A stretch of DNA of 64,000 bases, taken from positions 27,667 to 91,666 of the forward strand of contig NZ_NDHW01000115.1 in assembly GCF_002251945.1 (NCBI RefSeq), read 5' to 3'. The DNA comes from Pseudanabaena sp. SR411 (GTDB taxonomy: Bacteria > Cyanobacteriota > Cyanobacteriia > Pseudanabaenales > Pseudanabaenaceae). The notes under the pieces are model-generated. The model saw nothing but the letters and a program-made list of their open reading frames with translations, had not been told where the DNA came from and made no database searches. Shown here in pieces: positions 8,606 to 16,781 of the stretch (within the stretch, counting starts at the first letter, position 1; each line of letters starts with the position of its first letter). The position numbers and the translations under genes were made by a program.

Positions 8606-9742
8606 ATGACTAACAGATCCATCATTCCCCAAGATGCAACCGTAGTTGAAGGCAGTCAATTCGAGCACTCCTTTGTGGTTAAAGACCCCGAAGGAATAAA
8701 AGGAGTCTTGCTAGATGCTCGATTCTATAGTCTTGGGAGATCTCCTGAAAATGATATTGTGGTGCATTCTCAGTTGGTATCTCGTCAACACGCAACTTTA
8801 ACGGGCATATTGATCGATCCACCTTTGTTTCAATTATTTCGGCTGAGTGATGGGAATCCCGAAAAAGGGCGAAGTACGAATGGTATACAAATCAACGGTG
8901 AGCGTCGAGATCATTGGGTACTGATGCATGGCGACGAAATTGTGTTGAGCAGCGATAGTATGGCTTACTATCGAATTGATCCAGTCCCCCCCTATGCTAA
9001 TGGCAACATAGATGTTTTTGTAGATAGCTTAAAAAAGTTAGCTAAACTTTATCTTAAATCAGGAAGTTATACAGATGCTGCTGAAGGTACACTCCAACAA
9101 ATTTTAGTGGTAACGCAAAAGTCTTATGGAGAGATGCATCCTAGTGTTGCAAATTGCTTGATTGATCTGGCGGTATTTAATTATTCAAAAAATGATTTTG
9201 TTAAAGCAGAACCATTATTTTTGCAGGCGATCGCTATTCGTAAGCAAGCATTAGGTGAAGAGCATCCTGACGTAGCATCAGCAATGTTAGATCTAGCCGC
9301 AATTTATAATGCCCAAGCCTTTTACCAGAAAGCAGAATCCTTGTTTTTACAAGCCTTAGAAATCAAAAAAAAGGTGTTAGGTACAGATCATCCAGAAGTT
9401 GCGGCTAGTTTAGTAGATTTAGCAGCAATGTACTACCCTCAAAAGCGTTATCAAGAAGTCAAAAATCTTTATGAACAGGCGATCAAAATTTATAAGCGAT
9501 CGCTTGATGATAAACATCCCAATATTTTATCAGTTCAGAAAAAACTAGCCAGTATTAAAAAGAAATTACGCCCCAAATGGCTGTCCTTAAATGTGCTAGT
9601 TCCTGTATCTTTAATCGTGCTTTCTGGGGTTATTGCCTATACATTCTTTGCCGCCGAAAGAGATATTGCCTGTGTTAAAAAGCTTCCTGACGGTAGTGTT
9701 CAATCAGTATCTAGTGATGAATGTCGGCAAATTAGTAAATAG
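8606..9742 (+). CDS. FHA domain-TPR protein with C-terminal membrane anchor
   Basis: A 378-residue protein. An N-terminal FHA domain (about residues 30-125) shows YSLGRSPENDIVVHSQLVSR and QHATL, the phosphothreonine-binding loops. Kinesin-light-chain-like TPRs follow (about 145-320, repeated AxxxxxQALxIRKQxLGxEHPDVA). One helix (about 331-352, LNVLVPVSLIVLSGVIAYTF) leaves a short 25-residue tail with two cysteines. It probably gathers phosphorylated partners at a membrane; partners are unknown. It converges with cbiB, with only 2 bases between the stop codons. Confidence 0.88.
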   Translation: MTNRSIIPQDATVVEGSQFEHSFVVKDPEGIKGVLLDARFYSLGRSPENDIVVHSQLVSRQHATLTGILIDPPLFQLFRLSDGNPEKGRSTNGIQINGERRDHWVLMHGDEIVLSSDSMAYYRIDPVPPYANGNIDVFVDSLKKLAKLYLKSGSYTDAAEGTLQQILVVTQKSYGEMHPSVANCLIDLAVFNYSKNDFVKAEPLFLQAIAIRKQALGEEHPDVASAMLDLAAIYNAQAFYQKAESLFLQALEIKKKVLGTDHPEVAASLVDLAAMYYPQKRYQEVKNLYEQAIKIYKRSLDDKHPNILSVQKKLASIKKKLRPKWLSLNVLVPVSLIVLSGVIAYTFFAAERDIACVKKLPDGSVQSVSSDECRQISK

Positions 9743-9744
9743 TA

Positions 9745-10782
9745 TTAGTAAATAGTTTGAAGAGCCATTCCCCCACCAATTAGCCAAATTAGAAAACAGA
9801 TACTCGTTAGTTTGAGAGCCTGTGAAATCTTAGGTGCAGAGATCGCCGCTATGGCATCTCCCAATAAAGGCTTTTGTTTGACAAGTCCACGATAGCGATT
9901 TTCGCCACCTAGCTGCACTTGCAAGATCGCGGCATAGACACATTCGCTCCAACCTGAATTGGGGCTAGGGTCTTTCTTAGCATCACGTTGGCAGATTTGC
10001 CAAACATAAATCGGTTTCCCTGAGAGTAAAGCTAAAGTGATCACTGTTAATCGACAAGGTAACCAAGTAAGCACATCATCGGTTTTAGCGCTGAACCAGC
10101 CAAGATCGTTATAGGGTGCTTCGCGATATCCCACCATTGAGTCGAGGGTGCTAGATGCTTTGTAGGCGATCGCAAGGGCAACACCGCCATAATCAAACAG
10201 TACCGAACCAATCAAGGCATAAAACAACGGCGAAGTAACAGCATCGATCGCATTTTCGGTGACAGTTTCTAACACAGCCCGTAAAATTTCTAATTCTGTC
10301 AAATCTTCCGTGTCACGCCCCACATAACGACTTAACTCTTGACGAGCGTTTTCAATATTTCCAGTTTGCAAAACCGCTAACACCGACTCGGCGGCATCAC
10401 GAAGACTGCGACCTGCAAAACAGGCGGCGAGTAAGATGCTAGAAACTGTGATCGCCAAAAGAGGATGGACTTGCGCTGATGCGATCGCGATTGACCAGCC
10501 GACAATTCCACTTCCTAAGATTATGCTTACCCCTAAAATTACGCCTAACATTTTCATGATTAGTGGCGTGAAGCGAGGAATGCGGGTATTCGTGACAGGA
10601 TCTTTGATCAGCACCAAATTAGTAAACTGCGAGATAATCCAGCCTATCACCTGCACAGGATGTAACCAATTGACGGGATCGCCAATTAGGCGATCGAGAC
10701 TAGCTGCCAAGACTAAAATTAGCAAATTTACATTTATTCCATTTAGATGTAAATCTAAGAATGGGCTTAAAGCGATCATCAT
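9745..10782 (-). CDS. cbiB: Adenosylcobinamide-phosphate synthase CbiB/CobD
   Basis: A 345-residue integral membrane protein with family signatures LDRLIGDPVNWLHPVQVIGW near the N-terminus, RYVGRDTEDLTELEILRAVL, ETVTENAIDAVTSPLFYALI and AYKASSTLDSMVGYREAPYN. It attaches the aminopropanol arm to adenosylcobyric acid in cobalamin or pseudocobalamin synthesis. The length is normal. Two adjacent ATG codons (10782 and 10779) could start it. Cobyric acid synthase, the preceding step, is encoded at 16782, separately. A hairpin at 10819-10857 separates it from the upstream NACHT gene. Confidence 0.93.
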   Translation of the reverse strand: MMIALSPFLDLHLNGINVNLLILVLAASLDRLIGDPVNWLHPVQVIGWIISQFTNLVLIKDPVTNTRIPRFTPLIMKMLGVILGVSIILGSGIVGWSIAIASAQVHPLLAITVSSILLAACFAGRSLRDAAESVLAVLQTGNIENARQELSRYVGRDTEDLTELEILRAVLETVTENAIDAVTSPLFYALIGSVLFDYGGVALAIAYKASSTLDSMVGYREAPYNDLGWFSAKTDDVLTWLPCRLTVITLALLSGKPIYVWQICQRDAKKDPSPNSGWSECVYAAILQVQLGGENRYRGLVKQKPLLGDAIAAISAPKISQALKLTSICFLIWLIGGGMALQTIY

Positions 10783-10818
10783 TAGTTCGAGAATAGAAGT
10801 TGCTCAATTCAAAAAACA

Positions 10819-10857
10819 ATTATTGTTGAGATAGATTTTGCTCACCTCAACAATAAT
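10819..10857. terminator. Hairpin between NACHT gene and cbiB
   Basis: ATTATTGTTGAG (10819-10830) and CTCAACAATAAT (10846-10857) pair exactly over a 15-base loop, just after the NACHT stop on the minus strand. Confidence 0.5.
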
Positions 10858-10866
10858 GAGTTCTAT

Positions 10867-13035
10867 TTAATTTGTGATTCTTAGCATCCGTGATTCAATC
10901 TCTTGCCAAGTTTTTCGAGAAATAGCGATCGCCTCGTTTTTACATTGCACCATTAACAAATTTGCATAGAGATAGTTCTCTAGGTTTGTGATTTCTTGAT
11001 ATGAAAGCTGATTGGAATCCAATGGAAGATATAGAGTTTGCAACCAAGTGCGACTAATCTGATTGCGAAACTGTAATCGCACATCAAAGGGTTGATCATA
11101 GCTAGGGGCTTGCGTATACAACTCATTCAAGTTTTCGCTCAAAGCTCTAAAGTTAATTTGGCTTGGGTCATAGTCAACCTTAAGTAAAGACTGTTCTAAG
11201 TTAGAACAAAGTTGCATCGCCAAATCAAGTTCTGTGGAACTATCAAAATCTAGAGCTTGAGCAAGACTCAGAGAGAGTTCTGCCTCAAAAATCTTGTCAA
11301 AATTTAGGGGTGAATCAAACATCCCATAGAGGTTACGTGCCAAAAACAACATTCTTGTCAAACTTAGAGCAGGTGCAAGCTCCGTCAAAAAACGTGGACG
11401 AGCAAGAAACAATGTCGCAATTCGTTTGGATATGTTCTTTAAGTCACCTGAAGAGTTAACAGCTACTTTCTCTAACCAAATTAGCAGATTAGTTAGTTTC
11501 GATGCATCAATATATTGAGCAGCCTGAAACTCTATATCGATTAATAGTTCCTCTACATTACCGCTCATCATTCCTGCTAGGAAAAGGAAAACATTTTGCC
11601 AATGGCGATCGTGAAGATGATTAACAACTGAATTTTTGGTTTGATTATGTTTGTGTATATATATAGCGACAAAATATTCTTGAAAATTAATATGGGTAAA
11701 GCTAAAACTAGCTCCACTTTCAGAATTAATAATTTTACAAATTCCAATTTTCTTCAAAATCTTGAACACAAAATCAGTGGATAGTTCTTGAAGATCTTGA
11801 AAATAGTTAGTAAGCATGTCTTCTATATAAACTGTCACAACCTCTAAAGGTAATGTTAGCTTGCAGATTTCAAAGCCTCTGTAGGCAATTTTAGCCAGTA
11901 TTAGTTCCAAAACAACAACGCTAAGACTGCTGCAATCCTCGATATTATCTAGCTGTTGATTAAATAACTGCTCTTCAATTAGTAACTGAATACTTTTTTG
12001 ATAAAGTCCACTAACATTACTGGGTAAACTATAACGGCGATCGCACAGTAGGCAGAGCAGGGATAAACTCAACGGTGATTTTGCTAATTCCCTAGCGATC
12101 ATATTGACCTGCAAAATCTCCCAACACCTTTGAGCCATTGCCGAGGCATTGTTATTAGCTTCATCGTGAGAAGACTCATTCTTAAAAGCTTGATTGAGAG
12201 CAAACCACCTATGAATATATTCCTGCACATGCAGATCCCCCCAAGGCTGAAGTTCAACTTCTAGAAATTGACCAAAACTATTTTCATAGGAATCTAAACG
12301 ACTAGAAACAATATAGCGATTACGTGGATAGGCGTTTACAAATTCTTTGATCAGATGGGAAAGTTGATTATGAGATAGAGCGGACTCATTCAGTCCATCA
12401 ATCAAAATTATTAACTTGCCCTGTTCTAACATCCATAGCGCTAGTTTGCGTGGAATGGGAAACCCACATTTCTCAAACTCTTCTGCGATCGCCTGTAATA
12501 AAGTATCGGTATCACGATAGAATTTATGGGGCTGTAAAAACACAGGTACAACATCGTGCTTGTAACGACCCTTAGGATAGCGTAAAGCTTCAGATCCAAT
12601 ATGTTTTAGATAAGTGGTTTTACCAGAAGCAGGTAGCCCCAATACCATGAGATATTCTTCTTCATTGGCAATATTCAAACCCAACAAATTATGACCTTTA
12701 CAGGATGCACTTCTCTGGAGATCGCGAGTAAATGCCTCCTCCAGATCATCCACTGATTCAAAACTACGAATGGAAGTATGGGCTTGAAGTTTTTGAGCAA
12801 TATAAATTGAAGCGAAAGAAGTGGATCTTTGAGTGCCAATTACTTGAATAGCGGTATAAGATTCTACATAATTTTTGATATAACGAAGCACAGCCTTGGA
12901 AATCGCATGATTAAAATATACTTGGTCGATTTCATTCCTACGCTCATTTTTATTGTTAATAAATTCTGACAATAATGTTTCAAATCTATTAACAACTTCA
13001 CGAATGCTTTGCTCTTGTTTTGTATCTACAGCCAT
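10867..13035 (-). CDS. NACHT-domain STAND NTPase
   Basis: A 722-residue protein. The nucleotide-binding core shows Walker A GLPASGKT (133-140) and Walker B LIILIDGLNE (208-217), with downstream NACHT features (SRLDSYE, QPWGDLHVQEYIHRWF, SPLSLSLLCLL). An N-terminal helical region of about 120 residues precedes it and carries no catalytic motif I recognise. The C-terminal 250 residues are helical without an obvious repeat. Such STAND proteins act as ligand-switched oligomerising sensors, many in antiphage or self-killing responses; no effector gene is next to it. ATG 13035 is the first good start. AT content is higher than in neighbouring core genes. Confidence 0.85.
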   Translation of the reverse strand: MAVDTKQEQSIREVVNRFETLLSEFINNKNERRNEIDQVYFNHAISKAVLRYIKNYVESYTAIQVIGTQRSTSFASIYIAQKLQAHTSIRSFESVDDLEEAFTRDLQRSASCKGHNLLGLNIANEEEYLMVLGLPASGKTTYLKHIGSEALRYPKGRYKHDVVPVFLQPHKFYRDTDTLLQAIAEEFEKCGFPIPRKLALWMLEQGKLIILIDGLNESALSHNQLSHLIKEFVNAYPRNRYIVSSRLDSYENSFGQFLEVELQPWGDLHVQEYIHRWFALNQAFKNESSHDEANNNASAMAQRCWEILQVNMIARELAKSPLSLSLLCLLCDRRYSLPSNVSGLYQKSIQLLIEEQLFNQQLDNIEDCSSLSVVVLELILAKIAYRGFEICKLTLPLEVVTVYIEDMLTNYFQDLQELSTDFVFKILKKIGICKIINSESGASFSFTHINFQEYFVAIYIHKHNQTKNSVVNHLHDRHWQNVFLFLAGMMSGNVEELLIDIEFQAAQYIDASKLTNLLIWLEKVAVNSSGDLKNISKRIATLFLARPRFLTELAPALSLTRMLFLARNLYGMFDSPLNFDKIFEAELSLSLAQALDFDSSTELDLAMQLCSNLEQSLLKVDYDPSQINFRALSENLNELYTQAPSYDQPFDVRLQFRNQISRTWLQTLYLPLDSNQLSYQEITNLENYLYANLLMVQCKNEAIAISRKTWQEIESRMLRITN

Positions 13036-13472
13036 TCTAAAATGCGCTCAAGTAACGCCCAAACAATATAATTGTATATTAAACAGATCCTCATTTCCTA
13101 TCCAACAATATACCAGTTCACAAAAACATAACGACACTTTTACGAATTGAAAACTATACATAGTAAGATTTTCCAAAACATAAAGTGGCTACAAATGGCT
13201 ACGCCATTTTTGGTATAAATTTTATTATTACCTTATGTTGCATTTATTTTATAAGTAACCATATTAGAGTGATAATTAGTTTCGGGAAGGGGAAATGACA
13301 AACCTTAATTTAGGTGAAGTCTACGGGCAAGTTAAGCATCATAATTAATCCTCATGATTCTGCGAACCTTAAAAAAGGTTTTCGCGCTTGTTTTGATTAA
13401 CAATAATTTAAGGTTTAGATAATATCTCTCCTAAAAGTTTCTCAGTTAACTATCCTAAAGAGTGAATCATCT
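13036..13472. promoter_or_regulatory. 437-bp AT-rich intergenic region
   Basis: No gene is seen. It lies between divergent NACHT and protoglobin genes and so holds both promoters. A hairpin at 13362-13385 (AACCTT/AAGGTT stem extended by GCGAA/TTCGC with a two-base bulge) is followed by a T-containing stretch and could be an attenuator in the protoglobin leader. A short inverted pair GGCTAC/GTAGCC-like lies near 13187-13206. Confidence 0.4.
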
Positions 13473-14030
13473 ATGGTACTCGATCCTCAAGTGTTCATGA
13501 CAACGATGGAGAAACGTATAGCTTTCTCAGATTCTGACAAAGCTATACTCAAAGCAAATGCTGCATGGGGAAGCTCGATCGCACTGCAAATGGCAGAAGT
13601 CTTTTATGCCTACCTTGCTCGCGATCCCGAAATGAATGAAATCCTTAATGCTAAGGAAGGAAGAATGCACCGCTTAAATGAAACCTTCATTGAGTGGTTT
13701 GGGGAAATGTTTACAGGTATGGATAATTGGGGAAGCGCCTATGCTGCGCGTCGTTGGCGGATTGGATTAGTGCATGTGCAGATCGGGATCGGACCACAGC
13801 ATGTTGTTCCTGCGATGGCAACTGTTGTTAATGAAGTTGGCAAACAACTTAAGTCGTCAGGGCTTAGTGATGACTTGCGGGAGTCATTGGGTAGAATCTG
13901 CATGATCGATCTTGCTTTCATTGAACAAGCTTATGTTGAAGTTTCTTCACAGGCTGTTCTCAGGGAAACTGGCTGGACTGAAGGGTTGTTTAAGCGTATG
14001 ATCTCTACGGGGGCAGCAGGCATGAAATAG
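13473..14030 (+). CDS. Protoglobin-like heme sensor protein
   Basis: A 185-residue single-domain protein resembling the protoglobin/globin-coupled-sensor fold: helical throughout, with RRWRIGLVHVQIGIGPQHVV containing the likely proximal-histidine region (VH or QH) and an N-terminal FSDSDKAILKANAAWGSSIA. No transmitter domain is fused, so it would act as a separate gas or redox sensor. It is first in a five-gene plus-strand run with a V4R-like protein, a roadblock protein, a small GTPase and a PATAN-domain protein, with short gaps, suggesting that it feeds that switch. The start at 13473 follows CATCT without a strong Shine-Dalgarno. Confidence 0.75.
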   Translation: MVLDPQVFMTTMEKRIAFSDSDKAILKANAAWGSSIALQMAEVFYAYLARDPEMNEILNAKEGRMHRLNETFIEWFGEMFTGMDNWGSAYAARRWRIGLVHVQIGIGPQHVVPAMATVVNEVGKQLKSSGLSDDLRESLGRICMIDLAFIEQAYVEVSSQAVLRETGWTEGLFKRMISTGAAGMK

Positions 14031-14061
14031 GAATGCCATTTAAAAAAATATTGAGGTTATT

Positions 14062-14520
14062 ATGCGTACTGAACTTGGTGAATTTAGTAGTATTGTTTGT
14101 TTTAAAGCGGTAGTGACTGGGACTGAAGAAGCCCTAGGCGAAAAGGCCGCCGCGATCGCGCTGATCTCCGCAGGTCGCAATCGCGGCAAGCAACTTGCCG
14201 AACAGCTTGGAGTTAAAGGGAAAAATGTTGCTCATGACGAACTTGTTCTCCTTCTTCAAAAAGCTTTGGGTAAAGATGGGACTAGGCTTTGCATTGTAGA
14301 CAATATTGAGGAAACCGATGCATCAATCAAAGTCTTCTGTCGAGAAACAATTTGCTCTGCTGGTGAAACCGAAGGTTCCCCTCGTAAACTGACTTTTACA
14401 CTGGGAGCAATTCAAGGTGTGCTGGAGCAGCTTGAGGGAAAACGTCTGCGTGGTAAGCAAACAGAATCTGTTTTGCGTGGCGGTTCCCATGATGTGATCG
14501 AGTATGAGGTTATCGGTTAG
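14062..14520 (+). CDS. Unknown protein with V4R-like C-terminal half
   Basis: A 152-residue protein with no firm assignment. The C-terminal half (FCRETICSAGETEGSPRKLT, then FTLGAIQGVLEQLEGKRLRG and a hydrophilic end) follows the pattern of V4R/heme-NO-associated small-molecule-binding domains: an E-x-x-C motif, then a G-x-[IL]-x-G-x-[LV]-x-x-[LM] helix. The N-terminal part contains an alanine-rich helix (EKAAAIALISAGRNRGKQLA). It lies 31 bases after the protoglobin gene and 74 before the roadblock gene, and probably belongs to the same signalling unit. Two cysteines may be functional. Confidence 0.6.
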   Translation: MRTELGEFSSIVCFKAVVTGTEEALGEKAAAIALISAGRNRGKQLAEQLGVKGKNVAHDELVLLLQKALGKDGTRLCIVDNIEETDASIKVFCRETICSAGETEGSPRKLTFTLGAIQGVLEQLEGKRLRGKQTESVLRGGSHDVIEYEVIG

Positions 14521-14594
14521 CTGCATACTCTTTTCACTAAGTCTACAAAATTAAATCTACAAATAATTCAAAATTCAAAACAAGGAGAAAGATA

Positions 14595-14966
14595 ATGGGT
14601 ATTAACGTTGCGAAGCTGGAAAGTATTTTACAAAATCTCGTAACCAGCACCAGTGATGTCCAAGGAGCAGCCCTAGTATCGCCCGATGGTTTGCCTCTAG
14701 CTTCTACTTTACCAAGTGGAATGGACGAAGAGAGAGTATCAGCGATGTCAGCCGCAATGCTATCTCTTGGTGAGCGCATTGGTAATGAGCTAGCTAGAGG
14801 TGGGATTGATCGCCTATTCGTTGAAGGCGACAAAGGTTATGGCATCTTGACCAGTTGCGGCGAAGAAGCAGTACTGTTGGTATTAGCAAGCAAGGCTGCA
14901 AAGCAAGGTTTGTTGATGCTGGAGATCAAGCGAGTGACTGGTGATCTGAAGGCGGCTCTTGTCTAG
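14595..14966 (+). CDS. Roadblock/LC7-domain protein (MglB-like)
   Basis: A 123-residue single roadblock/LC7 domain: KLESILQNLVTSTSDVQGAA, LVSPDGLPLASTLPSGMDEE, then the typical MSAAMLSLGERIGNELARGG helix and VLLVLASKAAKQGLLMLEI. Such proteins bind and activate MglA-type Ras-like GTPases; the GTPase gene follows directly. A strong Shine-Dalgarno (AAGGAG, 14580-14585) precedes ATG 14595. A hairpin at 14982-15014 separates it from the GTPase gene and may tune relative expression. Confidence 0.9.
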   Translation: MGINVAKLESILQNLVTSTSDVQGAALVSPDGLPLASTLPSGMDEERVSAMSAAMLSLGERIGNELARGGIDRLFVEGDKGYGILTSCGEEAVLLVLASKAAKQGLLMLEIKRVTGDLKAALV

Positions 14967-14981
14967 TTAAATTTTCTAGTT

Positions 14982-15014
14982 GAATTTTCACGGATGCTAT
15001 GCGTCCGTGAAAAT
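14982..15014 (+). terminator. Hairpin between roadblock and GTPase genes
   Basis: ATTTTCACGGA and TCCGTGAAAAT form an 11-bp stem. Its place inside a probable operon suggests an attenuator or processing site. Confidence 0.45.
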
Positions 15015-15057
15015 TGTGTCAGAATTAGGTAGCTATAGGCAAAGAATAAAAAAATTT

Positions 15058-15597
15058 ATGGAAATTATGCGTTTGGTTGTAGCTGGCACTGTTGGGGCGG
15101 GGAAGTCAACTTTTATTCGGACAGTTAGTGAAATCGATGTTGTTGATACCGATCGCAGCGCCACAGATGAAACAGCAGAAATAAAACATAAAACTACGGT
15201 CGCGATGGACTTTGGTAGATTGACCTTTGGTCCTGAGATGGCTTTACATATTTATGGAACTCCCGGACAACAGAGATTTGACTTTATGTGGGATATTTTG
15301 ATTCGCAAAGCCCATGCATTCATTCTCCTAGTCGCCGCCCATCGTCCCCATGAGTTTCGTTATGCAAGGCGTATTCTGAGTTATATGAATCGACGGGTGC
15401 AGATTCCTTACATCATTGGGATTACCCACATGGACTGTGAGGGTGCATGGTCAAGTGAAAATATCAAGCTTGCCTTGGGTTTTGTCGATGAGAAAAATCA
15501 ACCCCCAGTCATCATTTTGAATGCAGATGAGCGCGATACAGTTATTCAGGCGATCGTTGCTTTGGTGCAATACTATATGCAAAGGACTGCTGCTTGA
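15058..15597 (+). CDS. MglA-like small GTPase
   Basis: A 179-residue Ras-like GTPase. The P-loop is AGTVGAGKSTFIR, switch II GTPGQQRFDFMWDIL, and a degenerate base-specificity motif GITHMDCEGA replaces NKxD. The paired roadblock gene upstream supports an MglA/MglB-type polarity or motility switch on the cytosolic face. The frame extends upstream to 14980, but that region is the intergenic hairpin, so ATG 15058 (MEIMRLVVAG) is chosen; 15067 is also possible. The downstream PATAN protein may be an output partner, as PATAN proteins function in cyanobacterial phototaxis. Confidence 0.88.
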   Translation: MEIMRLVVAGTVGAGKSTFIRTVSEIDVVDTDRSATDETAEIKHKTTVAMDFGRLTFGPEMALHIYGTPGQQRFDFMWDILIRKAHAFILLVAAHRPHEFRYARRILSYMNRRVQIPYIIGITHMDCEGAWSSENIKLALGFVDEKNQPPVIILNADERDTVIQAIVALVQYYMQRTAA

Positions 15598-15694
15598 TCT
15601 GAGTTATTTATTCTAGCTACATAACAGCCAAAAACAAGTTAATCCAAATCTTCATAGACTATAGCTCTAAGCATTTACTCTCTAATTTACAGTT

Positions 15695-16570
15695 ATGGCA
15701 ATTACAGGCTCTTTATCTGAGTTTTCCCTCCCAGAGATATTTCAGTTTTTGGATCAAGGACAAAAAACTGGCATCTTAACGATTAGAGATCCCCAAAATG
15801 TACAGACGGGAAAACCTTTTTTACGGCATATTTGGCTCCAAAATGGAAGAGTTGTCGCGGCAGGCGATCGCTTAGATAATCGTGGACTAGTGCGATTGAT
15901 TGAACAAAGAGGTTGGCTGAATGACACCCAAAGAGTAGAACTAGAACGCTTGATCAAAGAGGATGCGCTTCTAGGACTCAATCTAAAATCATTGGGTATA
16001 TTGCAGCCAGATCAACTCAAACTATTATTTAGTGTTCAAGTACTTCGACAAGTTTGTGCTCTCTTTCAGGTGGAGACAGGTTTATTTCGCTTTGATGCCA
16101 ATGCAAATTTGCCTAAAGCGGAAATGACAGGCTTAAGTTTACCTGCTACGGAAACGACACTAATGGGATTACGCAGTCTCAAGGATTGGAATATTCTCGA
16201 AAGTAAGTTACCTGAAGCAAATTCGACTTTATTCAATATTATTTCTGGTCAATCTCCATTACGTTTGGATAATAATGAGACGCAAGTATGGTCACTGGCG
16301 GATGGTTACACAAGCATCAAAAAAATGGCAGAACAACTTAGTTTACCGATCGCTAAGGCTCAACAAATAGCATTTCGATTGATTGTAGTGGGACTGGTAG
16401 AGGAAGTTCCTGATATTGATATGGAAATGTCTAGTAAATCTAATAATACGGATAATACTATTGCGATCGCTGGGGATACTAATGGACAGGTCAGCAATGC
16501 TCCAGAGCGACCACCAATTAGTAATACTTTTTTACAAAGTTTAGTTGGTTTTTTGCAGCATAAAGCTTAA
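15695..16570 (+). CDS. PATAN (DUF4388) domain protein
   Basis: A 291-residue protein beginning MAITGSLSEFSLPEIFQFLD and QGQKTGILTIRD, the hallmark N-terminus of DUF4388/PATAN domains found in PatA-type cyanobacterial regulators. The C-terminal half is helical (QVWSLADGYTSIKKMAEQLS, LPIAKAQQIAFRLIVVGLVE) and resembles a winged-helix-like PATAN subdomain. No receiver domain is present, unlike PatA or PixG. Known PATAN proteins take part in phototaxis, pilus control and heterocyst patterning through protein-protein contacts. The position after the GTPase gene (97-bp gap) suggests the output of this cassette. Confidence 0.82.
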   Translation: MAITGSLSEFSLPEIFQFLDQGQKTGILTIRDPQNVQTGKPFLRHIWLQNGRVVAAGDRLDNRGLVRLIEQRGWLNDTQRVELERLIKEDALLGLNLKSLGILQPDQLKLLFSVQVLRQVCALFQVETGLFRFDANANLPKAEMTGLSLPATETTLMGLRSLKDWNILESKLPEANSTLFNIISGQSPLRLDNNETQVWSLADGYTSIKKMAEQLSLPIAKAQQIAFRLIVVGLVEEVPDIDMEMSSKSNNTDNTIAIAGDTNGQVSNAPERPPISNTFLQSLVGFLQHKA

Positions 16571-16574
16571 ATAG

Positions 16575-16615
16575 ATAAGCAAGGGTGCGCCTCGCAGGGG
16601 CGCACCCTTGCTTAT
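16575..16615 (+). terminator. 17-bp GC-rich hairpin after PATAN gene
   Basis: ATAAGCAAGGGTGCGCC (16575-16591) pairs with GGCGCACCCTTGCTTAT (16599-16615); it follows the stop codon by 4 bases. Confidence 0.7.
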
Positions 16616-16619
16616 AACT

Positions 16620-16729
16620 GATTGCCCTCACCCCTAGCGCCTCTCCCAAAGGGCGAGGGGAACAAGAATTTTCTGGGTTTTGCTCCCCCTCTCCCAGAGA
16701 GGAGAGGGGGGTGGGGGGTGAGGGCAATC
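16620..16729. repeat. Imperfect inverted repeat of the CCCTCACCCC family
   Basis: The ends GATTGCCCTCACCCC and GGGGTGAGGGCAATC are inverted complements about 110 bp apart; inside are CTAGCGCCTCTCCCA and CCCCTCTCCCAGAG blocks. The same blocks occur inside coding sequences at 29734-29835 and 35458-35590. The sequence just to the right (CCATGTAACATCAGTAAT, 16737-16754) matches the end of the element at 26801-26978. Confidence 0.65.
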
Positions 16730-16781
16730 TTCATTCCATGTAACATCAGTAATAAAAAAGAATTACCTTAGCTTGATATTT

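Noticed and set aside
14980..15057. Extended N-terminus of the small GTPase
   Set aside because: The extension translates an intergenic hairpin and lies before the family N-terminus.
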